DNA of 22,289 bases from JAUWMI01 sp964630455. GTDB lineage: Bacteria; Sumerlaeota; Sumerlaeia; MWCT01; JAUWMI01. Both the position numbers and the translations under genes were made by a program. Below the pieces are notes generated by a model. The model was not told where the DNA came from. It did no database searches and saw only the letters and a list, made by a program, of their open reading frames with translations. Position 1 is the stretch's first letter; each line of letters starts with the position of its first letter. Shown here piece after piece: positions 1 to 7,041 of this stretch. The DNA lies in contig CAZVVA010000038.1 of the NCBI GenBank assembly GCA_964630455.1, forward strand, positions 1 to 22,289, given 5' to 3'.

Positions 1-423
1 CTCCAAAGCACTCTTGGCACAGTATAAGCGTTCAAACTCTACACCTGATGAATTTTCGGGCACTTTGAGTTATGCCATATGGACGCAGTGCAATGGAAAA
101 GCCTCAGGCATACCTTCGTAAGATTCATGCAACCGTCTTTTTGAATTTCAACTGATAGTGGAGGGGGTCAGATTTGTCAATTGCTTTTGTCGTACGGTAA
201 GGGCTAGTTCTGTCATCGAGAATTTTCTTGGTAGGGAACAAAAAATCACGGGCAAGTTGAAAATGCGCCTGTGGCGTGATGCCCGTGCCACTCCTACTGG
301 TCTTGGTGGAACCTTGCCACTGTTATTATTTTTGGTGGAACGGGCATCCTGCCCGTTGGTATTTGGCTAAATCGTGTAGAGAAGGAACGTTTTCTGCGCT
401 ACGACTCCTTCAGATTCATGCGC
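1..423. other. Intergenic DNA with short repeats, no supported gene
   Basis: I see no convincing coding sequence here. A 70-codon open frame on the plus strand (158-370) runs through repeat-like sequence and has no recognisable domain. The stretch holds a near-duplicate 15-mer, ATGCGCCTRTGGCGT, at 263-277 and again at 418-432, and a perfect 8-bp hairpin at 339-357. The second 15-mer overlaps the end of hsp20. Such short GC-rich repeats are typical of dispersed noncoding repeats, but copy number cannot be judged from one window. Confidence 0.5.
339..357. repeat. 8-bp inverted repeat with 3-nt loop
   Basis: AACGGGCA at 339-346 and TGCCCGTT at 350-357 form a perfect stem around the loop TCC. 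It lies about 65 nt beyond the hsp20 stop codon. On the minus strand no immediate T-run follows, so it is a poor intrinsic terminator. The surrounding text (GGTGGAACGGGCATCC) looks like part of a dispersed repeat. Confidence 0.5.
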
Positions 424-873
424 CTATGGCGTATTCACCTTAATCTTCTTGGGCAACGCCACCTCGGCTTTCGGTAGGGCGATCTCAAGAACCCCCTTCT
501 TATAGTTGGCCTTGATCTCCTTTTCTTTGACCTCAACAGGCAGAGGGATGGAGCGGTAGAAGGAGCCGTGGCTGCATTCCATAATGTGGTAGTTTTTCTT
601 CTTCTCTTCTTTCTTGAACTTCTTCTTGCCCCGAATGATCAGATTGTTGCCCGAAAGTTCAACGTCAATATCCTCAGGATTCATGCCCGGCAATTCGGCT
701 TTGACGATAATATCTTTGTCCGTCTCCTCGAGATCCACTGCCGGGGCGATTAGATCGGCAGCTTCTTTACCTTTGCCGCGGCCAAAGAAACTATCGAAGA
801 GGCGATCCATCTCCCTGCGCAAATCGGCCAATGGCCCGAAAATTGGTTTCCATGGCAATCGTTCCATTTCCAC
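424..873 (-). CDS. Small heat-shock protein, Hsp20/alpha-crystallin family
   Basis: This is an ATP-independent holdase chaperone that binds unfolding proteins in the cytoplasm and hands them to DnaK or ClpB. The 149-residue product has the family layout. A short N-terminal arm has an LRREMDRLFDSFF helix (about 18-30). An alpha-crystallin domain follows (about 42-135), with the AELPGM turn at 59-64 and the GVLEIALPK strand motif at 127-135. The C-terminal tail carries an IKV element at 144-146, matching the I-x-I/V anchor used for oligomerisation. The start at 873 is GTG with AAAGG five bases upstream. An ATG two codons later (867) is an alternative and would shorten the protein by two residues. 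The gene is apparently monocistronic. I saw no CIRCE operator or clear sigma-32 promoter upstream. The TAG stop lies inside a 15-mer repeated at 263-277. Confidence 0.93.
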   Translation of the reverse strand: MEMERLPWKPIFGPLADLRREMDRLFDSFFGRGKGKEAADLIAPAVDLEETDKDIIVKAELPGMNPEDIDVELSGNNLIIRGKKKFKKEEKKKNYHIMECSHGSFYRSIPLPVEVKEKEIKANYKKGVLEIALPKAEVALPKKIKVNTP

Positions 874-1057
874 AACTACCTTTCTTAACAGAATGTTTTA
901 TTAGACGCTATTTAGGCTCTACCGCCCGCATTATGCTGACTGTTACACGGCCAAAATTGGCTTGGCCGGAATTTTCGCCCTTTGCGAAGTGTCGAAGGCA
1001 TTCGGGCAAACATTTTTCATTGAATAGCCTGATTGTTCTCTCTTTTGGTGAAAAACT

Positions 1058-1077
1058 GTCACAGAGGCACAGAGATT
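1058..1077. repeat. Copy of a 'cacagaggcacagag' dispersed repeat
   Basis: The string GTCACAGAGGCACAGAGATT lies between hsp20 and the tRNA gene. Related strings occur at 1352-1380 and 1533-1546, and inverted at 1654-1680. Four copies within 650 bp, in both orientations and only in noncoding DNA, mark it as a dispersed intergenic repeat rather than coding or regulatory sequence of one gene. Confidence 0.55.
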
Positions 1078-1115
1078 GTCAGGTTTTATTTCGAAGAACT
1101 TCTCCCTGTTCTTAT

Positions 1116-1205
1116 TGGCGGAGAGGGAGGGATTCGAACCCTCGGGGCAGTTCCCCACCCACACGCTCTCCAGGCGTGCTCCTTCAACCACTCGGACACC
1201 TCTCC
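1116..1205 (-). tRNA. tRNA-Ser (anticodon GGA)
   Basis: On the minus strand a complete class II tRNA can be folded. The acceptor stem is GGAGAGG (1205-1199) paired with CCTCTCC (1126-1120), followed by discriminator G and an encoded CCA (1118-1116). The anticodon stem is CACGC paired with GCGTG around the loop CTGGAGA, giving anticodon GGA (1171-1169), which reads UCC and UCU serine codons. A long variable arm (GGGTGGGGAACTGCCCC) and a T-arm with GGTTCGAATCC complete it. The long variable arm and G discriminator are serine identity features. A weak 6-bp hairpin (AAGAAC with GTTCTT, 1094-1113) lies just downstream. Confidence 0.97.
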
Positions 1206-1351
1206 GCGTGATTCTCCCAAAAGGCCAAAATCGAAATACCTAAAATCGGCTTTTCTTTTTCTTGATTCCAATTTTTATTGAAAGGTTAGCATTGGCTGCG
1301 TATTTTTCAACTGTTTTCTTACGCTGCCTTCACTTTATTATGAATAAATAT

Positions 1352-1380
1352 AGCCACAGAGCCACAGAGGCACGGAGATT
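1352..1380. repeat. Copy of the 'ccacagagccacagaggcacggag' repeat
   Basis: A purine-biased direct repeat (AGCCACAGA then GCCACAGAGG then CACGGAGATT) is related to the copies at 1058-1077, 1533-1546 and (inverted) 1654-1680. It is noncoding. Its role is unknown. Confidence 0.55.
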
Positions 1381-1532
1381 TTTAAAGATTTCATTCAGCG
1401 CGGCTGTTAAAGACATATATTGACAACTTTTTGCTATGCCCAATAGAATCCCTTGTAGATTTCTTATCAACCTGCCGATACTATTAAGGGCATGCTTGGA
1501 TTTAATGAAATTGGTGAAAGCATGTAGTGGAA

Positions 1533-1704
1533 CCACGGAGACACAGTGAGCCTGAGGCTCATAAAAGTATTAAATTGTAGATTGAAAAATGCAAAAGGCA
1601 AATTTGAAATTTGATATTTGCAATTTTCATTTTGCATTTTTGGGTATTTCAGGATCTCTGTGCCTCCGTGTCTCTGTGGCAATCTTTTATGAGCCTCAGG
1701 CTCA
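1533..1704. mobile_element. Nested inverted-repeat element, MITE-like, no coding capacity
   Basis: A perfect 21-bp inverted repeat has one arm at 1547-1567 and its reverse complement at 1684-1704. Each arm contains its own small dyad, TGAGCC then TGA then GGCTCA. Inside sits a second perfect 12-bp inverted repeat, AAAAATGCAAAA at 1585-1596 and TTTTGCATTTTT at 1630-1641, enclosing AT-rich palindromic sequence. The 'ccacggagacacag' repeat occurs just outside the left arm and again, inverted, just inside the right arm (1654-1680). The whole could fold into a long cruciform or RNA hairpin. This fits a miniature inverted-repeat element or a REP/BIME-like structure. It has no transposase and no clear target-site duplication, so mobility is inference. 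Confidence 0.45.
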
Positions 1705-1759
1705 TTAATCGAAATAGGCAACAAGACGATACCGTAATAAAGGGATTTTCTGCTTCGTC

Positions 1760-2878
1760 ATGAACATTGCCCTGGACATCCGTATGATCAATTATTCGGG
1801 AATCGGAACGTACGTTCGTGGTCTCCTGGAGGGTTTTTCAGCGCTTGCGGATGAAGATGTGAGCTTCTATTTGATTGGCAGCGAGCCGCAAGCGCCTCGC
1901 GTTCCGTCAGGGCTGCGCTATGAGTATGGCCGTCTGTCCCTGCCGATTTACAGTCTTCGCGAACATCTCTTCTATCCGCGCACCGTGCCGGATGTGTTCT
2001 GCCTCCACTACCCGCATTATCATTGTCCAGCATCGTATCGGGGTCGGCTGGTTGTGACGATTCACGATTTGAACCACTTTCTCTTTCCCGATTACTTACC
2101 CTCGAATCTACACCATATGGCGGCCAGCTGGGTTCTGAAGCGCTCGATACGTCGTGCAAGCAGAATTATTACGGGCTCTGAGTACATCAAGGGCGAATTG
2201 ATCGAATACCTTCACGCTGAAGCGGAGAAGATTGAAGTAATCCCTCACGCGGTGAGTGAGGAACTCAAACCATGCGACGATCAGGAGCGTCTGGCTCAAT
2301 TTCAGCAAAGACATCAACTGCCAGCTCAATATCTGCTTGCCGTGGGGATCAACAAGCCGCACAAGAACTATGTATTCTTGCTCCAGGTGCTGGCCCACTG
2401 CTGGCAGAGCAAGGCAATTGAGCTACCTATGGTGTTTTGTGGTATTTCGGAGCGGGGCAGGGCAAATCTGATAGCAACCATTGAATCGCTGAATATAGGG
2501 TCGCGGGTGATCTTTCTCCCCTATCTCAATTACTCAGATCTTGCTCTGGTATATGCCGGGGCCGTGGCCCTGGTTTTCCCGTCGTTGTACGAAGGGTTTG
2601 GCTTGCCGCTGCTTGAGGCTATGAAGATGGGTGTCCCGATTGCTGCATCAAAAAGTCCCCCACTACCCGAGATTGCAGGCGATGCAGCGGTTTGGTTTGA
2701 CCCAACTGACATGGATGATGCCGCGGCAGCAATTCAGCGCGTAGTCGGCGATCAGCAGGTGCGCACATCGCTCATAAAACAGGGGCACGAACGGGTGAAG
2801 GCGTTTAGCTGGGGGAAAAGCGCCCGCGCAACCCTGGATGTGTATAAACGCATTCAAGACACGAGTGGCATGCGATGA
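1760..2878 (+). CDS. Glycosyltransferase, GT4 family (GT-B fold)
   Basis: The enzyme probably transfers a sugar from a nucleotide-sugar donor to a growing lipid-linked glycan at the cytoplasmic face of the membrane, with retention of configuration. The 372-residue product begins with the first Rossmann strand and glycine loop (MNIALDIRMINYSGIGTY). Residues 192-203 (LLAVGINKPHKN) match the donor-domain entry of GT4 enzymes. The EX7E motif sits in FPSLYEGFGLPLLEAM, with Glu278 and Glu286 as the donor-binding glutamates. No signal peptide or membrane segment is visible. The nearest Shine-Dalgarno-like string (AAGGGA) is rather far upstream. Its stop overlaps the next start as ATGA, implying translational coupling. 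Donor and acceptor sugars cannot be read from the sequence; mannosyl- or rhamnosyltransferases have this look. Confidence 0.9.
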   Translation: MNIALDIRMINYSGIGTYVRGLLEGFSALADEDVSFYLIGSEPQAPRVPSGLRYEYGRLSLPIYSLREHLFYPRTVPDVFCLHYPHYHCPASYRGRLVVTIHDLNHFLFPDYLPSNLHHMAASWVLKRSIRRASRIITGSEYIKGELIEYLHAEAEKIEVIPHAVSEELKPCDDQERLAQFQQRHQLPAQYLLAVGINKPHKNYVFLLQVLAHCWQSKAIELPMVFCGISERGRANLIATIESLNIGSRVIFLPYLNYSDLALVYAGAVALVFPSLYEGFGLPLLEAMKMGVPIAASKSPPLPEIAGDAAVWFDPTDMDDAAAAIQRVVGDQQVRTSLIKQGHERVKAFSWGKSARATLDVYKRIQDTSGMR

Positions 2879-3987
2879 GAGTAGCGCTTGTTCATGATTG
2901 GCTCAATGGAATGCGAGGTGGCGAGAAGGTGCTGGAGCTCATGTGCGAGCTCTATCCAGAGGCTGAAATTTTTACATTATTCTACGAGCCGGACAACGTT
3001 TCGCCCATAATTGCGTCTAAGCTAGTGAACGTATCTCCCCTTCAGCGGTTTCCGTGGGCGCGCAAGGCATACCGTCGTTACTTGCCGCTTTACCCATGGG
3101 CGATTGAGCGCTTTCGGCTGCAGGGATTTGATCTGGTAATCTCAACAAGCCACTGTGCGGCAAAGGGCATCCGGGTTCCGCCGCCAGCCCGCCATGTGTG
3201 TTACTGTCTGACGCCCATGCGCTACATTTGGGATTTGTTTGATGTCTACTTTCCGCGAGGTGGCCCACGGCCATTGAGCTCGTTGGCTATGCGGCTCCTG
3301 GTGAAACGCCTGAGGCGCTGGGACGTGGAGACGGCTCAGAGAGTAGATTTTTTTATTGCAATTTCTGAGCACATTGCTAAAAGGATTTCCAGGTACTACG
3401 GGCGGAGTGCAAGCCTTATCTATCCGCCGGTTGATACGGAGTTCTTCACACTAGGAAGTGTAAAGAAATCCAACCAGTATTTACTGGTTTCAGCCCTGGT
3501 TCCTTACAAACGAATTGACCTTGCTATTGCTGCGTTCAATGAACTCGGGCTTCCTCTGGTGATTGTTGGGGAAGGTCCTGAGGCCCGGCGACTCCGCGCA
3601 ATCGCAAAGGGCAATATCACATTCCTGGGCTGGGTCGCAAACGAGCAGTTGCGGCAGCTTTATCGCGAAAGTCAGGCGGTTATATTCCCTGGCGAGGAAG
3701 ATTTCGGCTTAGTGCCGGTTGAGGCGCAAGCGTGTGGGACACCGGTGATTGCTTACAAGAAAGGCGGAGTCCTGGAGAGCGTTGTGGATGGCGTTACGGG
3801 GTGTTTTTTTGAGCAACAAACAGCGGGTGCAATACGAAAAGCTGTAGAGCAGTTTGACCTGACCCGCTACGAGACGGCGGCTCTGCGGAAGAATGCAGAG
3901 CAATTCTCAAAGCAGCGGTGCGCCGAGCAGCTGCGTGAATTTATTGCATTGAAAGTCGCGGAGAAAAATGGCCAGACGAGACCATAA
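2875..3987 (+). CDS. Glycosyltransferase, GT4 family, WbaZ-like
   Basis: This is a second retaining GT-B enzyme of 370 residues. It starts MRVALVHDWLNGMRGGEKVLE, the N-terminus typical of the WbaZ-like mannosyltransferase branch, where the GGEKV loop faces the acceptor. The donor domain shows SALVPYKRIDLAI (about 206-218, Lys212-Arg213 contacting donor phosphates), IVGEGPE (230-236) and an EX7E motif in PGEEDFGLVPVEAQACGTPV with Glu275 and Glu283. It is cytoplasmic or peripheral, with no membrane segments. The start ATG overlaps the previous stop by four bases (ATGA), and its end overlaps the next gene by 20 bases, so the three genes should be co-translated. Mannose transfer is a family-level guess. 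Confidence 0.9.
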   Translation: MRVALVHDWLNGMRGGEKVLELMCELYPEAEIFTLFYEPDNVSPIIASKLVNVSPLQRFPWARKAYRRYLPLYPWAIERFRLQGFDLVISTSHCAAKGIRVPPPARHVCYCLTPMRYIWDLFDVYFPRGGPRPLSSLAMRLLVKRLRRWDVETAQRVDFFIAISEHIAKRISRYYGRSASLIYPPVDTEFFTLGSVKKSNQYLLVSALVPYKRIDLAIAAFNELGLPLVIVGEGPEARRLRAIAKGNITFLGWVANEQLRQLYRESQAVIFPGEEDFGLVPVEAQACGTPVIAYKKGGVLESVVDGVTGCFFEQQTAGAIRKAVEQFDLTRYETAALRKNAEQFSKQRCAEQLREFIALKVAEKNGQTRP

Positions 3988-5365
3988 CACAGATATTCTT
4001 GGGGCAATTGTGTTAACGGATTTTGTTGCTACGGCCATTGCACTGGTCGCAGCTTACTTTTTCCGATTCCATGCCAATATTATTCCGGTGACCAAGGGTT
4101 ACCGGCCAGAAGACTACCTGCGGCTCCTGCCGTTTGCCGTGATCCTCTGGATGGTATCGTTGTATTTTGTTCACATGTATTGGCCTGAGCCACGGGTGTT
4201 TAACATGCGCGTGTTCGTGAAGATTGTTAAGGGCTCGCTGCTTGCTATCGTTCTGGTGATCGCCGGGAACTTTTTTGTTCGAGAGGCGGAATATGCGCGA
4301 GTGCTCTTTCCTATTGCGATGGTATTTAGCATTGTCAGTCTGACTGCTAGCCGCTTTGGTGTCGAACGATTCCTTATGTATTTACGTCGTAAGAAAGGGA
4401 TTGGTATTTCGAGGGTTCTCATTGTAGGTGCTGGCCAGGTGGCCCACGGAATTGGCGAGAAGATCTGTCAGTATCCTCAGTACGGATTTTCCTTGCAGGG
4501 TTATGTATCTGAGAAGGCTGAGGACGTGGGGCAAACTCTCGGCTCGGTAAAGGTGATTGGCACAACCGACGAGCTGAGTGATCTCGTGAAGCGCTACAAT
4601 GTTGATCAGGTGCTTGTAGCTCAGCCAGGGCTTGTTCGAGATCGCATTCTGACAATGATTGACGAATGCGAGCGCGAATTCGTTGAACTTAAGGTAGTCC
4701 CTGATCTGCTTGAGATGGTGGCGAGTGAAATAAGTGTTGAGGAAGTTCACGGCATCCCCTTTTTCAGCATAAAGGCCACTCCACTGCAAGGCTGGAATCT
4801 GATTCTGAAGCGAGTGTTTGACATGACTGTTTCGGCTTTCTTGCTAGTGGTTATGTCTCCTGTTATTCTGCTTATTTCGATTCTTATCAAACGCGACTCT
4901 GCTGGCCCCGCCTTTTACAAGCAGGAACGCATTGGCCTGGACGGGAAACGGTTTTTGCTCGTTAAATTTCGGACGATGATTTATGATGCTGAGCGCGAGA
5001 CCGGCCCGGTTTGGGCGAAACCCAACGACCCGCGCATTACCCGCATAGGCAAGTGGCTGCGAGCCTATAATCTGGATGAATTGCCTCAACTCTGCAATGT
5101 CTTGCGCGGTGATATGAGCCTGGTAGGGCCACGGCCTGAACGGCCCTTTTTTGTCGACCAGTTCAAGGAACAGCTCCCTCGCTATATGGCACGCCATAAC
5201 GTTAAGTCTGGCATCACCGGCTGGGCACAGGTGAACGGGTATCGCCAGAACAGTTCAATCACCCAGCGCCTGAAGTACGACCTCTTCTACGTTAAGAATT
5301 GGACGCTGTGGTTCGACATCAAGATTCTTCTGATGACCCCGTTGAGGAAAAAGGTTATAGAGTAG
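3968..5365 (+). CDS. Polyprenyl glycosylphosphotransferase (undecaprenyl-phosphate sugar-1-phosphate transferase)
   Basis: This is a membrane enzyme that moves a sugar-1-phosphate, often glucose or galactose, from a UDP-sugar to undecaprenyl phosphate and so starts exopolysaccharide or O-unit assembly. The 465-residue protein has the long WcaJ/PssY-type layout. Four likely N-terminal membrane segments lie at about 9-32, 53-72, 88-106 and 111-127. A Rossmann-like CoA-binding-type domain has its glycine loop in LIVGAGQVAHGIG (151-163). A membrane anchor at about 283-308 precedes the catalytic domain. Catalytic signatures are KFRTM (333-337), DELPQLCNVLRGDMSLVGPR (370-389, Asp370-Glu371 as the expected catalytic pair) and GITGWAQVNGYR (415-426). 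It overlaps the preceding glycosyltransferase by 20 bases. Sugar specificity cannot be told from sequence. Confidence 0.93.
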   Translation: MARRDHNTDILGAIVLTDFVATAIALVAAYFFRFHANIIPVTKGYRPEDYLRLLPFAVILWMVSLYFVHMYWPEPRVFNMRVFVKIVKGSLLAIVLVIAGNFFVREAEYARVLFPIAMVFSIVSLTASRFGVERFLMYLRRKKGIGISRVLIVGAGQVAHGIGEKICQYPQYGFSLQGYVSEKAEDVGQTLGSVKVIGTTDELSDLVKRYNVDQVLVAQPGLVRDRILTMIDECEREFVELKVVPDLLEMVASEISVEEVHGIPFFSIKATPLQGWNLILKRVFDMTVSAFLLVVMSPVILLISILIKRDSAGPAFYKQERIGLDGKRFLLVKFRTMIYDAERETGPVWAKPNDPRITRIGKWLRAYNLDELPQLCNVLRGDMSLVGPRPERPFFVDQFKEQLPRYMARHNVKSGITGWAQVNGYRQNSSITQRLKYDLFYVKNWTLWFDIKILLMTPLRKKVIE

Positions 5366-5494
5366 GAAACACGGAATCTTTTCTACCGTGGACTAGTCTT
5401 CACTCATTTATACCTTTGCCACAAACGGAATGATACGGCTCACATCGGCACGTTTTTGCAGGTCGAGAAAAGCTTGCCATTGGGGGTCTTGCCA

Positions 5495-6211
5495 ATGAAA
5501 CGGCTGCAGGCGAAAGTAGCGTTGGTAACAGGGGCAAGCAAAGGAATCGGTTTTGCCATTGCTCGCAGCTTTGCCGAAGAGGGCTGCGGCGTTATGTTAT
5601 GTGCTCGAACAGAGCAAGCTCTGGCCGATGCCGCTGAGACCCTGAAGTCGTTTGGTGCACCAATAGCTTTTCGCGCGGCAGATGTCTCTGTTCCAGGTGA
5701 TGTTGATGGTCTGGTCAAATCAACGCTCAAGCAATTTGGCCGCATAGACATTCTGGTAAACAACGCAGGTATCGGCATATTTAAAGAGGTTGATCGTCTT
5801 TCGGACGAGGAATGGAAACATACGCTGGCAACTAATCTCACCGGGCCGTTTTATCTCATGCGGGCCTGCTTGCCTCTGATGAAAAAGCAACGTAGCGGAC
5901 ACATTATCAACGTTTCATCACTAGCCGGGCAGAATCCCTTCGCTGGAGGGTCGGCCTACTGTGCCTCGAAATTTGGCCTGAACGGCCTGACCGAATGCGT
6001 CATGCTTGAGGCTCGATTCCATAATATTAAAGTCACGCTTGTGTGTCCGGGCTCAGTTGATACCACCTTTGCTGGCGGCCACAGGGAAAAGCTCTCATGG
6101 AAAGTTGCACCGGAAGACATTGGCAGGTTATGTGTAGAGATTGTTCTGCTCTCCGGTCCTACCCTGGTCTCGAAATATGAAGTTCGTCCTGTCAGTCCCC
6201 CGAAGAAGTAG
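5495..6211 (+). CDS. Short-chain dehydrogenase/reductase (classical SDR)
   Basis: This is an NAD(P)-dependent oxidoreductase of 238 residues. The Rossmann cofactor loop TGASKGIG is at 12-19. NNAG follows at 89-92, then Asn114, the catalytic serine around 142 (NVSSLAG), and Tyr155 and Lys159 in AYCASK. PG at 185-186 closes the core. It resembles 3-ketoacyl-ACP reductase and sugar or alcohol dehydrogenases, and the substrate is not recognisable. I chose the ATG at 5495 because GGGGG lies eight bases upstream and the family's N-terminus (KVALVTGAS) follows directly. A longer frame from 5456 would add 13 unrelated residues. It lies 129 bp after the glycosylphosphotransferase on the same strand, so it may share its transcript or be independent. 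It converges with hslV. Confidence 0.92.
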   Translation: MKRLQAKVALVTGASKGIGFAIARSFAEEGCGVMLCARTEQALADAAETLKSFGAPIAFRAADVSVPGDVDGLVKSTLKQFGRIDILVNNAGIGIFKEVDRLSDEEWKHTLATNLTGPFYLMRACLPLMKKQRSGHIINVSSLAGQNPFAGGSAYCASKFGLNGLTECVMLEARFHNIKVTLVCPGSVDTTFAGGHREKLSWKVAPEDIGRLCVEIVLLSGPTLVSKYEVRPVSPPKK

Positions 6212-6339
6212 GACGTCCGCTGGTCTTGCACCCATGGTTAAAAAAATCCGTAGGCAACAACAAGGGTGGAAAGATGTGACGAGAAGTGTAGGAATGTGAA
6301 TCAGCCGAAGCGCCAGAGAGGTATAGCCGAAGAATAGAA

Positions 6340-6876
6340 TCAGAGGGTTTCAATGCTGATGAAATCATTCGTATGTACGCAAATAGAGGCAGCGATTTTG
6401 ATAGCCTGTGTTGCAATCTCCTGGGCACTCAGATTCGTAAATTGGGTAAGGGCTCGAGCAGCAGCCAGGGCATAACCTCCGCCCGAGCCAATCGCCGCGA
6501 GATTATCATCCGGCTCGATTACGTCGCCATTGCCCGAAAGGACAAGAATGCTTTCCTTGTTGGCCGCTACCAAGAGCGCCTCCAGACGACGGAGGTACTT
6601 ATCGGTGCGCCAATCCTTTGCCAGCTCAACCGCGGCTCGCGGCAGATTCCCGCTATACTGTTCGAGCTTTGCTTCTAGCTTTTCGAACAGTGCAAGGGCG
6701 TCTGCCGCTGTTCCTGCAAATCCTGCGATAATGGTATCATTGTATAGGCGTCGCACCTTTCGCGCTTTGCTCTTCAATACTTCCGACTGGTGAGACACCT
6801 GTCCGTCTCCGGCCACGGCAACCTGATCGCCATGTTTTACCGCTATTATGGTTGTTCCTTTAATACTGGCTGGCAT
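6340..6876 (-). CDS. hslV: HslV (ClpQ), proteolytic subunit of the HslUV protease
   Basis: HslV is a threonine peptidase of the proteasome beta-subunit fold. It forms a double hexamer and degrades proteins unfolded by the AAA+ partner HslU in the cytoplasm. The 178-residue product has the family length and signatures. A seven-residue propeptide-like start (MPASIKG) precedes TTIIAVKHG, so Thr8 would be the catalytic N-terminal threonine after processing. AVAGDGQVS (21-29), KARKVRRLY (37-45), AGFAGTAADA and IGSGGGYALAAARAL follow. A GGAG Shine-Dalgarno lies ten bases before the ATG. Upstream on the same strand are topA and dprA, the usual neighbours in the dprA-topA-xerC-hslV-hslU arrangement. 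What is odd is that no hslU follows. The next gene is a convergent SDR gene 128 bp away. Confidence 0.96.
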   Translation of the reverse strand: MPASIKGTTIIAVKHGDQVAVAGDGQVSHQSEVLKSKARKVRRLYNDTIIAGFAGTAADALALFEKLEAKLEQYSGNLPRAAVELAKDWRTDKYLRRLEALLVAANKESILVLSGNGDVIEPDDNLAAIGSGGGYALAAARALTQFTNLSAQEIATQAIKIAASICVHTNDFISIETL

Positions 6877-7041
6877 CTCCTACTTTCTCCCGCGCAGGCG
6901 CACTGACTGAATCGCTCTGGCTTATAGCGACTGAGCCCCTGCTCTAGTTATCAGTTGATATCAATTTTTCTCAAGCATCGTGTTGTCAAATTGAATAGAA
7001 GGATGTAATGAATGCAGCCTCTAGCCTCGCGCGATCCTTTG

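Larger units (their letters stand above)
1206..1759. other. Repeat-rich intergenic region between tRNA-Ser and the glycan gene block
   Basis: About 550 bp separate the tRNA from the first plus-strand gene. It contains two 'cacagag' type repeats and a nested inverted-repeat structure, described separately. Open frames here translate to low-complexity strings built from the palindromes, lack upstream Shine-Dalgarno sequences and match no family I know. The plus-strand promoter of the glycosyltransferase genes should lie at about 1690-1750, but I cannot point to a convincing -35 and -10 pair. Confidence 0.6.

Noticed and set aside
158..370. 70-codon plus-strand frame before hsp20
   Set aside because: It overlaps the repeated 15-mer and the 339-357 hairpin, and has no domain or ribosome site.
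874..1057. CIRCE operator or sigma-32 promoter for hsp20
   Set aside because: Neither TTAGCACTC/GAGTGCTAA nor a CTTGAA...CCCCAT pair is present. The dyad GGCCAA/TTGGCC at 949-967 is too generic to assign.
943..1281. Open frames of 60 to 126 codons on both strands across the tRNA-Ser gene
   Set aside because: They read through a complete tRNA structure, and their peptide text (for example the GGEGGIRTLGAVPHP type) is the well-known spurious translation of tRNA-Ser.
1352..1705. Possible CRISPR array
   Set aside because: Repeats are irregular in length, spacing and orientation, and no spacer-like units or cas genes are present.
1330..1724. Minus-strand frames of 68 and 85 codons in the repeat region
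   Set aside because: The peptides are translations of the purine-rich repeats and AT-rich palindromes (RHGGTEI, NLPFAFFNLQF). No ribosome site is present.
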